Of a stretch of DNA of 19,371 nt, positions 1 to 8,243 are shown piece by piece. Origin of the DNA: Bacteroidota bacterium (lineage in GTDB: Bacteria; Bacteroidota; Bacteroidia; Chitinophagales; Chitinophagaceae); NCBI GenBank assembly GCA_023423015.1, contig JAFAGE010000130.1, forward strand, positions 1-19,371, read 5' to 3'. Under the pieces are notes generated by a model that worked only from the letters and a program-made list of their open reading frames with translations, searched no databases and was not told the origin of the DNA. A program made the translations under genes and the position numbers. Each line of letters begins with the position of its first letter. The first letter of the stretch is position 1.

Positions 1-1
1 G

Positions 2-235
2 CTCTATATGCCTATCATTGAGGACAAGCTGCTTCCGGAATGGATACCCGTATGGGGAGGGGAGAGGTTTACCTTCTTTTCCCCGATATTTAACATCGCC
101 GATGCTTCCATATCTGTGGGAGTTATATTATTATTGATCTTTCAAAAGCGTTTCTTTAAAAAACATCCCCACGAAGAGCCTGGATCAACACTTGAGGCCA
201 ATCCGCCTGTGAACAATACCGTTCGTGCATTGTAA
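2..235 (+). CDS. lspA: Signal peptidase II, C-terminal end (5' truncated by window edge)
   Basis: Prolipoprotein signal peptidase, an inner-membrane aspartic protease that cuts lipoprotein precursors in front of the lipidated cysteine. The frame is open to the left edge, so the N-terminal membrane segments and the first catalytic Asp lie outside the window. The visible part contains the family's last conserved block, FNIADASISVG, carrying the second catalytic Asp, then a hydrophobic helix (VGVILLLIF) and a basic FQKRFFKKH end, as in other Bacteroidota LspA proteins. The segment ahead of it (PEWIPVWGG) is also typical of the phylum. The 19-bp gap to the next gene, itself a lipoprotein and so a likely LspA substrate, suggests co-transcription. 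Family assignment is firm; only the missing N-terminus is unknown. Confidence 0.9.
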   Translation, partial: LYMPIIEDKLLPEWIPVWGGERFTFFSPIFNIADASISVGVILLLIFQKRFFKKHPHEEPGSTLEANPPVNNTVRAL

Positions 236-254
236 AAGAAAAAAGCTCCGGGTA

Positions 255-1586
255 ATGAAATCAAGAAAATTTATTGGCGCCTTCCTGGCTTCATTGTTTA
301 TATTTTTTGCCTGTAAAAAGGAACGCAGTGCAGAACTTGGCGGTCTTCCCGGTGCGCCGGAAGAAATGTGGGAATTTACCGAAGCGGGTACAGTCAAAGA
401 CGGATTGATGGACTCGGCTTATGTACAGTCGGTAGGCTCGGTAAATACCATCAGCATGGTAGGCACATCTGCTGAATTAACCGGTGAGTTGTTTTTGCAG
501 GTAGTGGCAAGTGAAATCGCTTCAGGATCATACACAAATCCAAATGTGTTTTTTCAATACGCAGAAGGCGGTACTGTTCTACTCCAGAGTTCGCCTGTTC
601 AGACCGGCGCTTTTTCCATAACCATTACTTCCATCGATTCAACAAGTGTAACAGGTACGTTCTCTGGAACCGTCGTCGACAGCCAGGGAGGAGAACATAC
701 TATATCAGATGGCAGGTTCAAGTCGGTGATCACAAGCTGGGATAATATACCGCCGCCACCACAGAACGGTCAGCTCACTGTATGGACCAGTAAACTCTGC
801 AACAATACAGAACCAATTGAAATAAGAATAGAAACGCAGTCGGCAACAATAACTGCTGCCATGGCGAATGAACCTGCCTGTGCGGCTCCCGGTACAGCTG
901 TATTTGAATTGCCAGTTGGCAACTATACCATTGAAGCCATTTGTGGTGCAGACACACTGAGATACCCGGTGATTGTTGCGGATGCCTGTGCAGTTGTTGA
1001 AATTGACCCTTTTGATGAGGTAATTACCGGCGATTATCTTCCGCTCTCGGTTGGAAGCTATTGGGAATATGAAGACCTGAATGATGCTACCAGGAGCCAG
1101 CGCATAACCGTTGATGGCGTAGAGGAATTCGATAGCCGGATGTTCACCAGGTTCGTGAGCACGTTGGGCGACACATTTTATTATCGCAAATCGGCGAACG
1201 AATATTTTGAACGCAGAACTTTCAATTTTCAGGATGCAGTACAGGACCCTCCAACTATTGAAACTGCCATCCTGTACGACAATCTAAATCCGGGTGATTT
1301 GTGGCAAACGCCTTCCGAGTTCCTGAATTATTCCGGCGTTCCTGTTTATGCTAAACTGCAATTCTCAATTGTTGAACGCGATGCTGTCATGAGCTTTTTT
1401 GGAGTGGAATATCCTGAATCGATTCGTGTGCTCACGCAATTGATGCTATCACCGAACGATATGTTTTACCAGGAAGCTGGGAGTTACAATACGGTATTCG
1501 CGCGGGGTAAGGGTATCATATATTATTATGATGTTGACCGGGACACGGAATGGGCCCTGAAGAATGCTGTAATTATTCCTGAATAG
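255..1586 (+). CDS. Three-part lipoprotein of unknown function, DUF6252-like N-terminal domain
   Basis: 443-residue predicted lipoprotein. I start it at 255 (MKSRKFIGAF) rather than the in-frame ATG at 225, because this gives a compact signal peptide ending in a lipobox-like FFAC with Cys at residue 20; the longer form adds ten basic residues and overlaps lspA. Three parts are visible. Residues about 40-158 form a beta-rich domain ending in HTISDGRF, resembling DUF6252-type Bacteroidota lipoprotein domains. A proline linker (166-169) follows, then residues about 172-250, a small beta-sandwich-like segment with four cysteines, of the PEGA or carboxypeptidase-regulatory kind. A C-terminal domain begins LPLSVGSYWEY at about 262. 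It ends 1 bp from the converging next gene, leaving no room for a terminator between them. Function is not known; domain names are by resemblance only. Confidence 0.85.
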   Translation: MKSRKFIGAFLASLFIFFACKKERSAELGGLPGAPEEMWEFTEAGTVKDGLMDSAYVQSVGSVNTISMVGTSAELTGELFLQVVASEIASGSYTNPNVFFQYAEGGTVLLQSSPVQTGAFSITITSIDSTSVTGTFSGTVVDSQGGEHTISDGRFKSVITSWDNIPPPPQNGQLTVWTSKLCNNTEPIEIRIETQSATITAAMANEPACAAPGTAVFELPVGNYTIEAICGADTLRYPVIVADACAVVEIDPFDEVITGDYLPLSVGSYWEYEDLNDATRSQRITVDGVEEFDSRMFTRFVSTLGDTFYYRKSANEYFERRTFNFQDAVQDPPTIETAILYDNLNPGDLWQTPSEFLNYSGVPVYAKLQFSIVERDAVMSFFGVEYPESIRVLTQLMLSPNDMFYQEAGSYNTVFARGKGIIYYYDVDRDTEWALKNAVIIPE

Positions 1587-1587
1587 T

Positions 1588-3663
1588 TTAATCTGATTTT
1601 ACAACCAGCCTGTTAATGGTTTCGTTGTTACATTCTACGCGTAACAGGTACGTGGCCTTACTCAATCCGCTGAGTTCGTCAAGAATTACATGATTAAATC
1701 CTTTTAACGCCTTGGCTTTTACCTGCCGGATCTTTCTTCCATAATTATCCATAATGGTAATCGTGGCAGGTCCGTCCTCTGTAGCAATTAAATCAAACGA
1801 AATCTTGCTACGGAATGGGTTGATGAGTTTTCGTATTTCAATATTTGATCCTGTTCGGGTGACCACGCGCGTGCGTCGCGTCACGGAATCGCTTGCACTC
1901 AATACGACTGAGCAGTTATTCACCATTACTACAATGGTTGTGCTCGCCATGAACGAGCAATCCGGATTACTGAGGTTCGCCGGCGACGATGCAACCACAA
2001 ACCGGTATTGATTCATATGATGGTCGGCATCTGCGAGGAATGAAGGCACGAGTTGCGCAGTATACTGGTAGCCCCCGGGCACGCTTGCCGGTGTACCTGT
2101 ACCGGTTGCAGGAACCGTCCAGGTTGAGCCACCATCGGTACTTCTCTCGAAACGATAATAAGTATAGTTATTGAAGAACGAGCTAACGGAAGATGAAATA
2201 TCAACCTGAGATCCGAAACAAACCTGTGCGTTACCTGAAGGAACGAGGTTGAGGTTTGGATTACAGGTTACAAGTGCGATATCATCAATCGCCCAGTCGT
2301 TACCTCCACCGCCGGATGCGTTGTTCCTGATGGAAATAGTAATAGAAGTCTGACTTGGGCCTGTTCTGAATAGAAATCCTTTCTTAATCCATCCGATGGT
2401 ATCAATTTGTCCAGACGAGTACCTGTCGAGGTCATCAATGGCAAACGACAGGTTTGGATACACGCCTGGAGTGAATGTCTGGGTTCCTAATGAGTCGGCA
2501 CCGCAGTTAGTACATACGTTTTTCACCCACACCGAAAACTCATACGTTGTATTCGGACACAATCCGGAAAGCGATTGGCGGTAAGCCTCACTGGTGGCAT
2601 AGTCGGCATTTACCACAAGCATATATCCTCCGTTTGTTCCTGGTGCAACCGGAACATTTCCTTCAGGTGTAGAAGAACCGGTGTGATCGCCTATAATATC
2701 CCAGTGACCACTGAACATCCTGTTCGCACACGATGCAGGTGGTGGAGGTGAACCAGCTGTTGTGGTTACGCAGTTATTTCTTTTTTCAGCATTCTGATAG
2801 GTACTCCCCCAGGGACTCAGGTTGTTTACGATTCCATAAGTTCCATCGCCAATGGCCTGCGTGGGGCTTACATTATTCAGGTATGTGTAACCGGGAATAA
2901 GAAACGCAGGTGCAGAAGTACGATTTTGCACGATGCCGCTGTCGAATGTACCTCCCGCTTCGGCTACGAAGTTTCTGCCGATCGCATTCGGACAAATAGG
3001 ATCATTATCTGAAATGAGAATTTTATACTGTATAGCACTAACAGTCTGGTCTGCTGCGCCTGTGCTATTAGTTGTTTTATAGCGGATTTGTCCGGCACCA
3101 ATAACGATCGTGTCTCCTATATTACCTATAACACGCACTTTGAATGATGTTGTAATCAGGACGTTTCCACCTGCACGAGGTTTGTCTTTGCTGGTTCCTC
3201 CGGTAATAATACGACCTCCCCCGTTGTAATTATTCGATGTGTTGGTAGGGGCAGTTGCTGTGCGGCCAAGATTAATCTTCACATTATATTGCCCGGCAGT
3301 GGGAGCCGCATTATAGGTGCCCGGATCATCTGAAGCGTCTGTCGTCCAATTCTTATAGGTTAAACCCTCATTGGTAATCAGCCTCAGCGAGTCATCAGCG
3401 AATGCTGTATTGGTTGGCAGATTATCGATGTAGCGGGCATAGTAGATATTCCCGGAATTGAAATTATTGGGAAACCATATGTTGGTTCGTATTTCAAGTG
3501 TATCGCCCGGTTGCACGGTTCCACCTACAGTTTTCTTCGAAAGGTTTACGTAACTGTTTCCAAATTTCACTTGCCCCCGAACCGAATTGAAAATACATCC
3601 GAAAAACACCAGGAGTGCGAGTGTTTTCAGGAATTGCACACAGATGAGTACATGTTTTTTCAT
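1588..3663 (-). CDS. Large secreted protein with T9SS type A sorting domain, adhesin-like
   Basis: 691 residues from the ATG at 3663, chosen because it begins a proper signal peptide (MKKHVLICVQ..., cleavage near SVRG/Q at about residue 31); the frame extends further upstream to an ATG at 3720 but gains no recognisable sequence. The mature protein is beta-rich, with many Thr, Asn, Gly and Ser. Residues about 32-225 form an N-terminal beta domain; about 312-320 contain a PPPP-rich stretch. Residues about 315-467 resemble a jelly-roll/MAM-like or carbohydrate-binding module (FSGHWDIIGDH to DWAIDDIAL) with a cysteine cluster NVCTNC. Residues about 475-585 form an Ig-like beta segment. The last roughly 80 residues (INPFRSKISFDL to INRLVVKSD) fit a T9SS type A sorting domain, so the protein should cross the outer membrane. 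A lipobox reading (FFGC in the signal peptide) is possible but less likely. Ligand unknown. Confidence 0.85.
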   Translation of the reverse strand: MKKHVLICVQFLKTLALLVFFGCIFNSVRGQVKFGNSYVNLSKKTVGGTVQPGDTLEIRTNIWFPNNFNSGNIYYARYIDNLPTNTAFADDSLRLITNEGLTYKNWTTDASDDPGTYNAAPTAGQYNVKINLGRTATAPTNTSNNYNGGGRIITGGTSKDKPRAGGNVLITTSFKVRVIGNIGDTIVIGAGQIRYKTTNSTGAADQTVSAIQYKILISDNDPICPNAIGRNFVAEAGGTFDSGIVQNRTSAPAFLIPGYTYLNNVSPTQAIGDGTYGIVNNLSPWGSTYQNAEKRNNCVTTTAGSPPPPASCANRMFSGHWDIIGDHTGSSTPEGNVPVAPGTNGGYMLVVNADYATSEAYRQSLSGLCPNTTYEFSVWVKNVCTNCGADSLGTQTFTPGVYPNLSFAIDDLDRYSSGQIDTIGWIKKGFLFRTGPSQTSITISIRNNASGGGGNDWAIDDIALVTCNPNLNLVPSGNAQVCFGSQVDISSSVSSFFNNYTYYRFERSTDGGSTWTVPATGTGTPASVPGGYQYTAQLVPSFLADADHHMNQYRFVVASSPANLSNPDCSFMASTTIVVMVNNCSVVLSASDSVTRRTRVVTRTGSNIEIRKLINPFRSKISFDLIATEDGPATITIMDNYGRKIRQVKAKALKGFNHVILDELSGLSKATYLLRVECNNETINRLVVKSD

Positions 3664-3699
3664 GGCTTGGATTTGGGTACGGAACTCAGGGTTTATATG

Positions 3700-3730
3700 T
3701 AAAACTAATTGAATGTGCAAGCGATATCAA
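3700..3730 (-). promoter_or_regulatory. Candidate Bacteroidota promoter for the minus-strand T9SS cargo gene
   Basis: Read on the minus strand, a TTG (3730-3728) is followed after 20 bp by TAGTTTTA (3707-3700). This matches seven of eight positions of the Bacteroidota -7 consensus TAnnTTTG and has near-standard spacing from a partial -33 element. It lies about 37 bp upstream of the ATG at 3663. Matches to such short motifs in AT-rich DNA can arise by chance. Confidence 0.35.
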
Positions 3731-3776
3731 TAGGAAAAAATCATATTTCAGCTGCAATTCAACCTGGTATTATTAC

Positions 3777-3795
3777 TATAACGGTGATCGTTATA
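3777..3795. promoter_or_regulatory. Perfect 7-5-7 inverted repeat between divergent T9SS cargo genes
   Basis: TATAACG-GTGAT-CGTTATA, two perfect 7-bp arms around a 5-bp spacer. It lies inside the 196-bp region between the divergent starts at 3663 and 3860, about 65 bp before the sugar dehydrogenase start. The short AT-rich arms and lack of a following T-tract argue against a terminator, and the geometry fits a dimeric transcription-factor operator. No regulator gene is present nearby to name as its partner. Apart from this and the candidate promoter, I see nothing else in the intergenic region. Confidence 0.4.
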
Positions 3796-3859
3796 TGTCT
3801 ATTTGATCGAAATGGAACTTTTTTTAATATGTGGTCGGTTTAAACTAATCCAAATACCC

Positions 3860-5620
3860 ATGAAACTCCTGATCGTGGTCTGCTGTATTGCCCTTGTTAC
3901 AGGCGCTGGCAATAGAATCTTTGCACAAAACGAACCCTTTACGTTCACAGAACTCAATCAAAAGCCCGGTGGCGGAAACAATTACCGGTTGGCCCATCCA
4001 TTCGAAATCATCTATGGTCCCGACAATTACCTATACATCACCGAGAAGGTAGGCAGGGTGTTACGCGTTGATACGGGAACGGGTATCCGGCGAGTGATCC
4101 TGGATCATCGAGCCAACGTTTTTCTCAACATCACACGCAATGGCATGGGAAGGGCGACTGGCATCGGCCAGGATGGTATGATGGGTATGGCACTGCATCC
4201 CAACTTTGCCCAGGGTACCAACCAGGATTCTATTTTCATTGCTTATACCTACGCTTCAGGTGCCGCACGTATTTCCCGATTCAAATTCAACTCGGGAGCG
4301 AATCCCACATTGACCAACGAAACCATTCTGATCAGTGGCCTGCCGGCAAGTAACGACCATAGTACCGGCCGTCTGATTGTGGGTGCCGACGATAAACTTT
4401 ATTACTCCTGCGGCGACCTTGGGAATAACCAGTTTGGAAATCGGTGTAATGCCGTGCGTTCGCAGGATGATCCCACTGCAGGTCAGATAGCCGCCAATAA
4501 CTACACGAATTATTCCGGGAAAATTTTGCGCCTGAATTTTGATGGATCAATTCCTTCCGACAATCCAACTTTCAATGGTGTCAGAAGCCACGTATATTCA
4601 AAAGGTCATCGAAATCCCCAGGGACTGGTATGGCAAAAGGCGGCATCAAATGGATCGTCCTTTCCAGTACCTGTTGTTGGTGGAAAATTGTACAGCACTG
4701 AGCACGGGCCACGAACAGATGATGAACTAAACATGATTGAAAGCGGCAGAAATTACGGCTGGCCTTATATAGCGGGCGATTCTGACAACGTGAATTACCA
4801 ATATGTAAACTGGAGTTCTTCGGGATCCTGCAACAGCACAGCATACACTGAAAACGCCATACCCGCCGGAGCAGTTATCACCCAGGAAAAAGATGCACCA
4901 ACGGCCCTTAAAACGAATTTCAGAAAGCCTCTTCTGAGTATGCACGTTAATTGTGGAACGAACCCATTAACTGTGTGCAATGCGGGGGGAACCGATTGGA
5001 TGAAATTTGCAACCATAGCTCCTTCAAGCGTGGATTATTACAATATTCAATATGGTATGGCGATACCTACATGGTATCCCTCGCTACTCATCCCAACTTT
5101 ACGAAAAGGAACTCTCTATCGGGTTAAATTAAACAACACGTTAGATGGAGTAGCCACCGATACAATTCCGTATTTCGTTACCTATAACCGTTACCGCGAT
5201 GTTGCACTGAGCCCGGATGGTTTGAAAATATTTATCATCACCGATAGTATTGGCTCTACTTCAGGGCCCAGTGGTAGTGGTACAAGTACACTCACGAACA
5301 GGGGATCTATACTTGTTTACCAATATTCCGGGGCACTACTTTCCGTGCGCGATCAGTCGACACGAAATACCACGCAATACAGCTTCAACGTATATCCAAA
5401 CCCTGCCAAATCGAACTTTAGCATTGAAGTGGAAAAGGGTGCGCATAAACCGCTCAAGTGGTTTCTGTACGACGCAACCGGTAAATTGGTATCTAACGGC
5501 ATGTTTACAGAGAACCGCGTAAATGTAAATACAGGCAGTTACCGGCGGGGTTTATACATCGTGCGTATAACCGACGGCACAGACAATGTGGTGATGTTGA
5601 AAAAGCTTATTCTGCAGTAA
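3860..5620 (+). CDS. Soluble-type PQQ-dependent glucose/sorbosone-family sugar dehydrogenase with T9SS type A sorting domain
   Basis: 586 residues. I choose ATG 3860 because it starts a clean signal peptide (MKLLIVVCCIALVTG..., cleavage after FAQ at about residue 23); an in-frame ATG at 3803 only adds an unlikely extension. The body matches the soluble quinoprotein glucose dehydrogenase family, a six-bladed propeller that oxidises aldoses with PQQ: GQDGMMGMALHP (Gln104), SNDHSTGRL with the catalytic-base His167, GHRNPQG (Arg251, Asn252, Gln254), EHGPRTDDELNMI, and NRYRD (Arg444, Arg446). Where Acinetobacter enzymes read LKRG, this one reads LRKG (415-416), so the PQQ-contacting Lys appears swapped with Arg. 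Residues about 509-586 (YPNPAKSNF to MLKKLILQ) form a T9SS type A sorting domain, implying surface display or release. No PQQ synthesis gene is in the window, so the cofactor may be scavenged. Substrate is not determined by sequence. It overlaps convergent fumC by 14 bp. Confidence 0.93.
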   Translation: MKLLIVVCCIALVTGAGNRIFAQNEPFTFTELNQKPGGGNNYRLAHPFEIIYGPDNYLYITEKVGRVLRVDTGTGIRRVILDHRANVFLNITRNGMGRATGIGQDGMMGMALHPNFAQGTNQDSIFIAYTYASGAARISRFKFNSGANPTLTNETILISGLPASNDHSTGRLIVGADDKLYYSCGDLGNNQFGNRCNAVRSQDDPTAGQIAANNYTNYSGKILRLNFDGSIPSDNPTFNGVRSHVYSKGHRNPQGLVWQKAASNGSSFPVPVVGGKLYSTEHGPRTDDELNMIESGRNYGWPYIAGDSDNVNYQYVNWSSSGSCNSTAYTENAIPAGAVITQEKDAPTALKTNFRKPLLSMHVNCGTNPLTVCNAGGTDWMKFATIAPSSVDYYNIQYGMAIPTWYPSLLIPTLRKGTLYRVKLNNTLDGVATDTIPYFVTYNRYRDVALSPDGLKIFIITDSIGSTSGPSGSGTSTLTNRGSILVYQYSGALLSVRDQSTRNTTQYSFNVYPNPAKSNFSIEVEKGAHKPLKWFLYDATGKLVSNGMFTENRVNVNTGSYRRGLYIVRITDGTDNVVMLKKLILQ

Positions 5621-7013
5621 GCTCGCCAACCATTTTTTCGGGAACTACCCACTCATCGAACTGTTCTGGTGTAACATAACCGAGTTTCACCGCCATTTCC
5701 TTTAGAGTAGTACCTTCTTTATGGGCTTTCTGCGCAATCTCAGCAGCCTTGTAGTAACCAATCTTTGTGTTTAATGATGTTACCAGCATCAATGAGTTTT
5801 GTACGTGTTTCCTGATGTTAGGCTCAATAGGTTCGATGCCGGTTGCGCATTTGTCATTAAATGACACGCATCCATCAGCAATCAGGCGGGCGCTGTGCAG
5901 GAAGTTGTAAATCATCATGGGCTTGAAAACATTCAATTCAAAGTGACCATTTGCTCCGCCGACATTAATCGCAACATCATTGCCGAGTACCTGCGCGGCA
6001 ATCATTGTTAACGCCTCGCATTGTGTAGGGTTAACCTTACCTGGCATGATTGAGGAACCCGGTTCATTGTCTGGAATAAAAATTTCGCCAATGCCCGAAC
6101 GTGGACCGGATGCAAGAAGCCTTATGTCGTTCGCGATTTTCATCAGGCTGACAGCAACTGTTTTTAATGCTCCATGTGCCTCCACAATTGCGTCGTGAGC
6201 AGCGAGTGCTTCGAATTTATTTTCAGCGGTTCTGAATGGAAGTCCGGTAAGCGCTGCAATATGTTTGGCAACATTTTCGGCGTAACCTTTTGGCGTATTT
6301 ATCCCGGTTCCGACAGCCGTGCCACCCAGCGCAAGTTCAGACAGGTGCTCCAAAGTATTTCTGATTGCCTTCAATCCATGATCTAACTGTGATACATATC
6401 CGCTGAATTCCTGTCCAAGTGTGAGGGGAGTGGCATCCATGCAATGCGTTCTTCCGATTTTCACCACTTTCATATGCTGGCGGCTTTTCTCTTTAAGGGT
6501 ATCCCGCAGCTTTTGAATAGAAGGAATAACTGATTCAACAACTATCTTGTACGCAGCAATGTGCATTGCTGTAGGGAACGTGTCGTTGGATGATTGTGAT
6601 TTATTTACATCATCATTCGGGTGTAATACTTTTTCTTTATCGGTGAGTTTGCCGCCATTGATGATATGACCGCGATAGGCGATCACTTCATTCACGTTCA
6701 TATTGCTTTGCGTACCGCTTCCGGTTTGCCATACTACCAAAGGAAAATATTCATCGAGCTTTCCGTCGAGGATTTCGTCGCACACTTTACCTATGAGGTC
6801 GCTTTTTTCTTTTGATAGAACTCCCGCTTCCAGGTTGGTGATTGCGGCCGCTTTTTTAAGGTATGCAAATGCACGAATGATTTCACGCGGCATGCGGTTG
6901 ATGTCCTGCGCTATCTTAAAATTTTCTATGCTTCGCTGAGTCTGCGCTCCATACAACGCATTTTCGGGCACTTTCACTTCACCCATTGTGTCCTTTTCAA
7001 TACGGTAGTTCAT
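5607..7013 (-). CDS. fumC: Class II fumarate hydratase
   Basis: 468 residues, essentially the length of E. coli FumC (467). It catalyses reversible hydration of fumarate to L-malate in the TCA cycle as a cytosolic homotetramer without an iron-sulfur cluster. Visible motifs: TGSGTQSNMNVNE (97-109), HPNDDVNKSQSSND with the second-site His131, GRTHCMDATPLTLGQE with catalytic His190, and the superfamily signature GSSIMPGKVNPTQCEA (319-334) with the loop serine and Glu333. The fumarase-type NMNVNEVIA sequence argues against aspartase or argininosuccinate lyase. It is the last gene of the gltX run, 12 bp after the crotonase, and its 3' end overlaps the converging dehydrogenase by 14 bp, so no terminator separates the two. 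Confidence 0.97.
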   Translation of the reverse strand: MNYRIEKDTMGEVKVPENALYGAQTQRSIENFKIAQDINRMPREIIRAFAYLKKAAAITNLEAGVLSKEKSDLIGKVCDEILDGKLDEYFPLVVWQTGSGTQSNMNVNEVIAYRGHIINGGKLTDKEKVLHPNDDVNKSQSSNDTFPTAMHIAAYKIVVESVIPSIQKLRDTLKEKSRQHMKVVKIGRTHCMDATPLTLGQEFSGYVSQLDHGLKAIRNTLEHLSELALGGTAVGTGINTPKGYAENVAKHIAALTGLPFRTAENKFEALAAHDAIVEAHGALKTVAVSLMKIANDIRLLASGPRSGIGEIFIPDNEPGSSIMPGKVNPTQCEALTMIAAQVLGNDVAINVGGANGHFELNVFKPMMIYNFLHSARLIADGCVSFNDKCATGIEPIEPNIRKHVQNSLMLVTSLNTKIGYYKAAEIAQKAHKEGTTLKEMAVKLGYVTPEQFDEWVVPEKMVGELTAE

Positions 7014-7025
7014 TGTTCTGTATGT

Positions 7026-7799
7026 TTATTTTCCTTGAAATTTTGCTTTTCTTTTATTGAGGAAGGCATCTTTTCCCTCTTTCAGATCTTCTGTTGCAAA
7101 ACATTCCCCGAAGATCCTTGCTTCGAGGCTGTAACCTTCAACAGTTTCATCAAACACTGCATTTGCAGCCTTGATTGATCCTGCGAGTGCAAGTGGCGCT
7201 TTACTGTTTACCAGGTTCAGCAATTCCTTTGTTTTTGGTAATAGATCTTCGGCAGCAGATACATGATTTACCAGTCCCCATTGTAATGCCGTAGATGCAT
7301 CGATCATGTTTGCGGTAAGCAGCAGTTCGAGTGCACGGCCTTTACCAATCAACTGCACAAGCCGTTGCGTGCCGCCGTAACCGGGTATCAAGCCAAGATT
7401 TACTTCGGGTTGGCCGAACTTTGCATTGAAAGAAGCCACACGAAGGTGGCAGCTCATTGCCAGTTCACAACCTGCACCCAATGCAAAACCGTTTACTGCG
7501 GCAACCACAGGTTTGGGTGAACGTTCAATATTCATAAAAATATCCTGGCCCAATCGTGACATCTGTTCACCTTGTGTGCGTATTCCTGAAAAGGCACTTA
7601 TGTCGGCACCTGCAACAAATGCTTTGTCACCACTACCTGTAATTATTGCAGATTTTATATCCGGATTTTGGTAAATCTCCTGTACGGCTTCACCAATTTC
7701 GCGCATCACTGTTTCGTTGATGGCGTTGAGTTTGTCGGGACGGTTAATCGTTATAGTGAAGATGTTATCCTGGAGACTGGTGAGTAAAGTTTTGTACAT
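7026..7799 (-). CDS. Enoyl-CoA hydratase/isomerase family protein (crotonase)
   Basis: 257 residues, standard crotonase length. The family binds an acyl-CoA and stabilises its thioester enolate in an oxyanion hole; members of this subgroup usually hydrate 2-enoyl-CoA, such as crotonyl-CoA, in fatty acid or amino acid breakdown. Visible are the oxyanion-hole block AFVAGADISAF (60-70), GFALGAGCELAM with Glu112, and FGQPEVNLGLIPGYGGTQRL with Glu132; both catalytic glutamates of true hydratases are kept. The start ATG at 7799 gives the usual N-terminus with hydrophobic FTITINRPDKLNA. It lies 17 bp downstream of the B12-binding mutase subunit and 12 bp upstream of fumC, which fits an acyl-CoA-to-TCA theme. 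The specific substrate cannot be told from sequence. Confidence 0.93.
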   Translation of the reverse strand: MYKTLLTSLQDNIFTITINRPDKLNAINETVMREIGEAVQEIYQNPDIKSAIITGSGDKAFVAGADISAFSGIRTQGEQMSRLGQDIFMNIERSPKPVVAAVNGFALGAGCELAMSCHLRVASFNAKFGQPEVNLGLIPGYGGTQRLVQLIGKGRALELLLTANMIDASTALQWGLVNHVSAAEDLLPKTKELLNLVNSKAPLALAGSIKAANAVFDETVEGYSLEARIFGECFATEDLKEGKDAFLNKRKAKFQGK

Positions 7800-7816
7800 A
7801 ACCTTGAAGAATTAGA

Positions 7817-8230
7817 TTAATATTCCCTGTTTTCCTGAACCCACTTTTTAATGTAATCTGCAATGTCGGATGTTGACGTTCCTGGTGGAAATAAGCGTCC
7901 CACACCCATAGCGTGCAGTTCTTTCATGTCTTCTTCCGGAATTATTCCTCCGCCGGTCACGAGTACGTCGTTCAATCCTTTTTCTTTCATTAATCCCATG
8001 ACTTTTGAAAACACGGTCATATGGGCTCCACTCAGGCTGCTGATGCCGATGGCATCCACGTCTTCCTGCAATGCGGTGTTCACCACCATTTCAGGTGTTT
8101 GCCTGAGGCCGGTATAAATCACTTCCATTCCCGCATCGCGAAGAGAGGTTGCAATTACTTTAGCGCCGCGATCGTGTCCATCCAAACCGATTTTGGCAAC
8201 AAGCACTCTTACTGGCCTTTCTTTTTTCAT
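7817..8230 (-). CDS. Stand-alone cobalamin-binding subunit of an acyl-CoA mutase (methylmalonyl/isobutyryl-CoA mutase type)
   Basis: 137 residues from the ATG at 8230. The frame continues upstream to 8347, but that part lies inside gltX and has no family match, and the chosen start gives the normal MKKERPVRVLVAKIGLDGHD beginning. It is a complete B12-binding Rossmann-like domain: the DGHDRG motif (17-22) supplies the His19 that replaces the lower axial ligand of adenosylcobalamin, followed by SSLSGAH and the TGGGIIP loop. In most methylmalonyl-CoA mutases this domain is fused to the catalytic barrel; here it is a separate small subunit, as in isobutyryl-CoA mutase IcmB-like or archaeal-type split mutases. 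The large subunit is not in this window. It starts 13 bp after the gltX stop, so the two are very likely co-transcribed. Confidence 0.92.
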   Translation of the reverse strand: MKKERPVRVLVAKIGLDGHDRGAKVIATSLRDAGMEVIYTGLRQTPEMVVNTALQEDVDAIGISSLSGAHMTVFSKVMGLMKEKGLNDVLVTGGGIIPEEDMKELHAMGVGRLFPPGTSTSDIADYIKKWVQENREY

Positions 8231-8243
8231 TAGCAACGATTCT

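Noticed and set aside
5607..7013. Aspartase or argininosuccinate lyase instead of fumarase
   Set aside because: The shared GSSIMPGKVNP signature is not specific, but length, TGSGTQSNMNVNEVIA and GRTHCMDATPLTLGQE fit class II fumarase.
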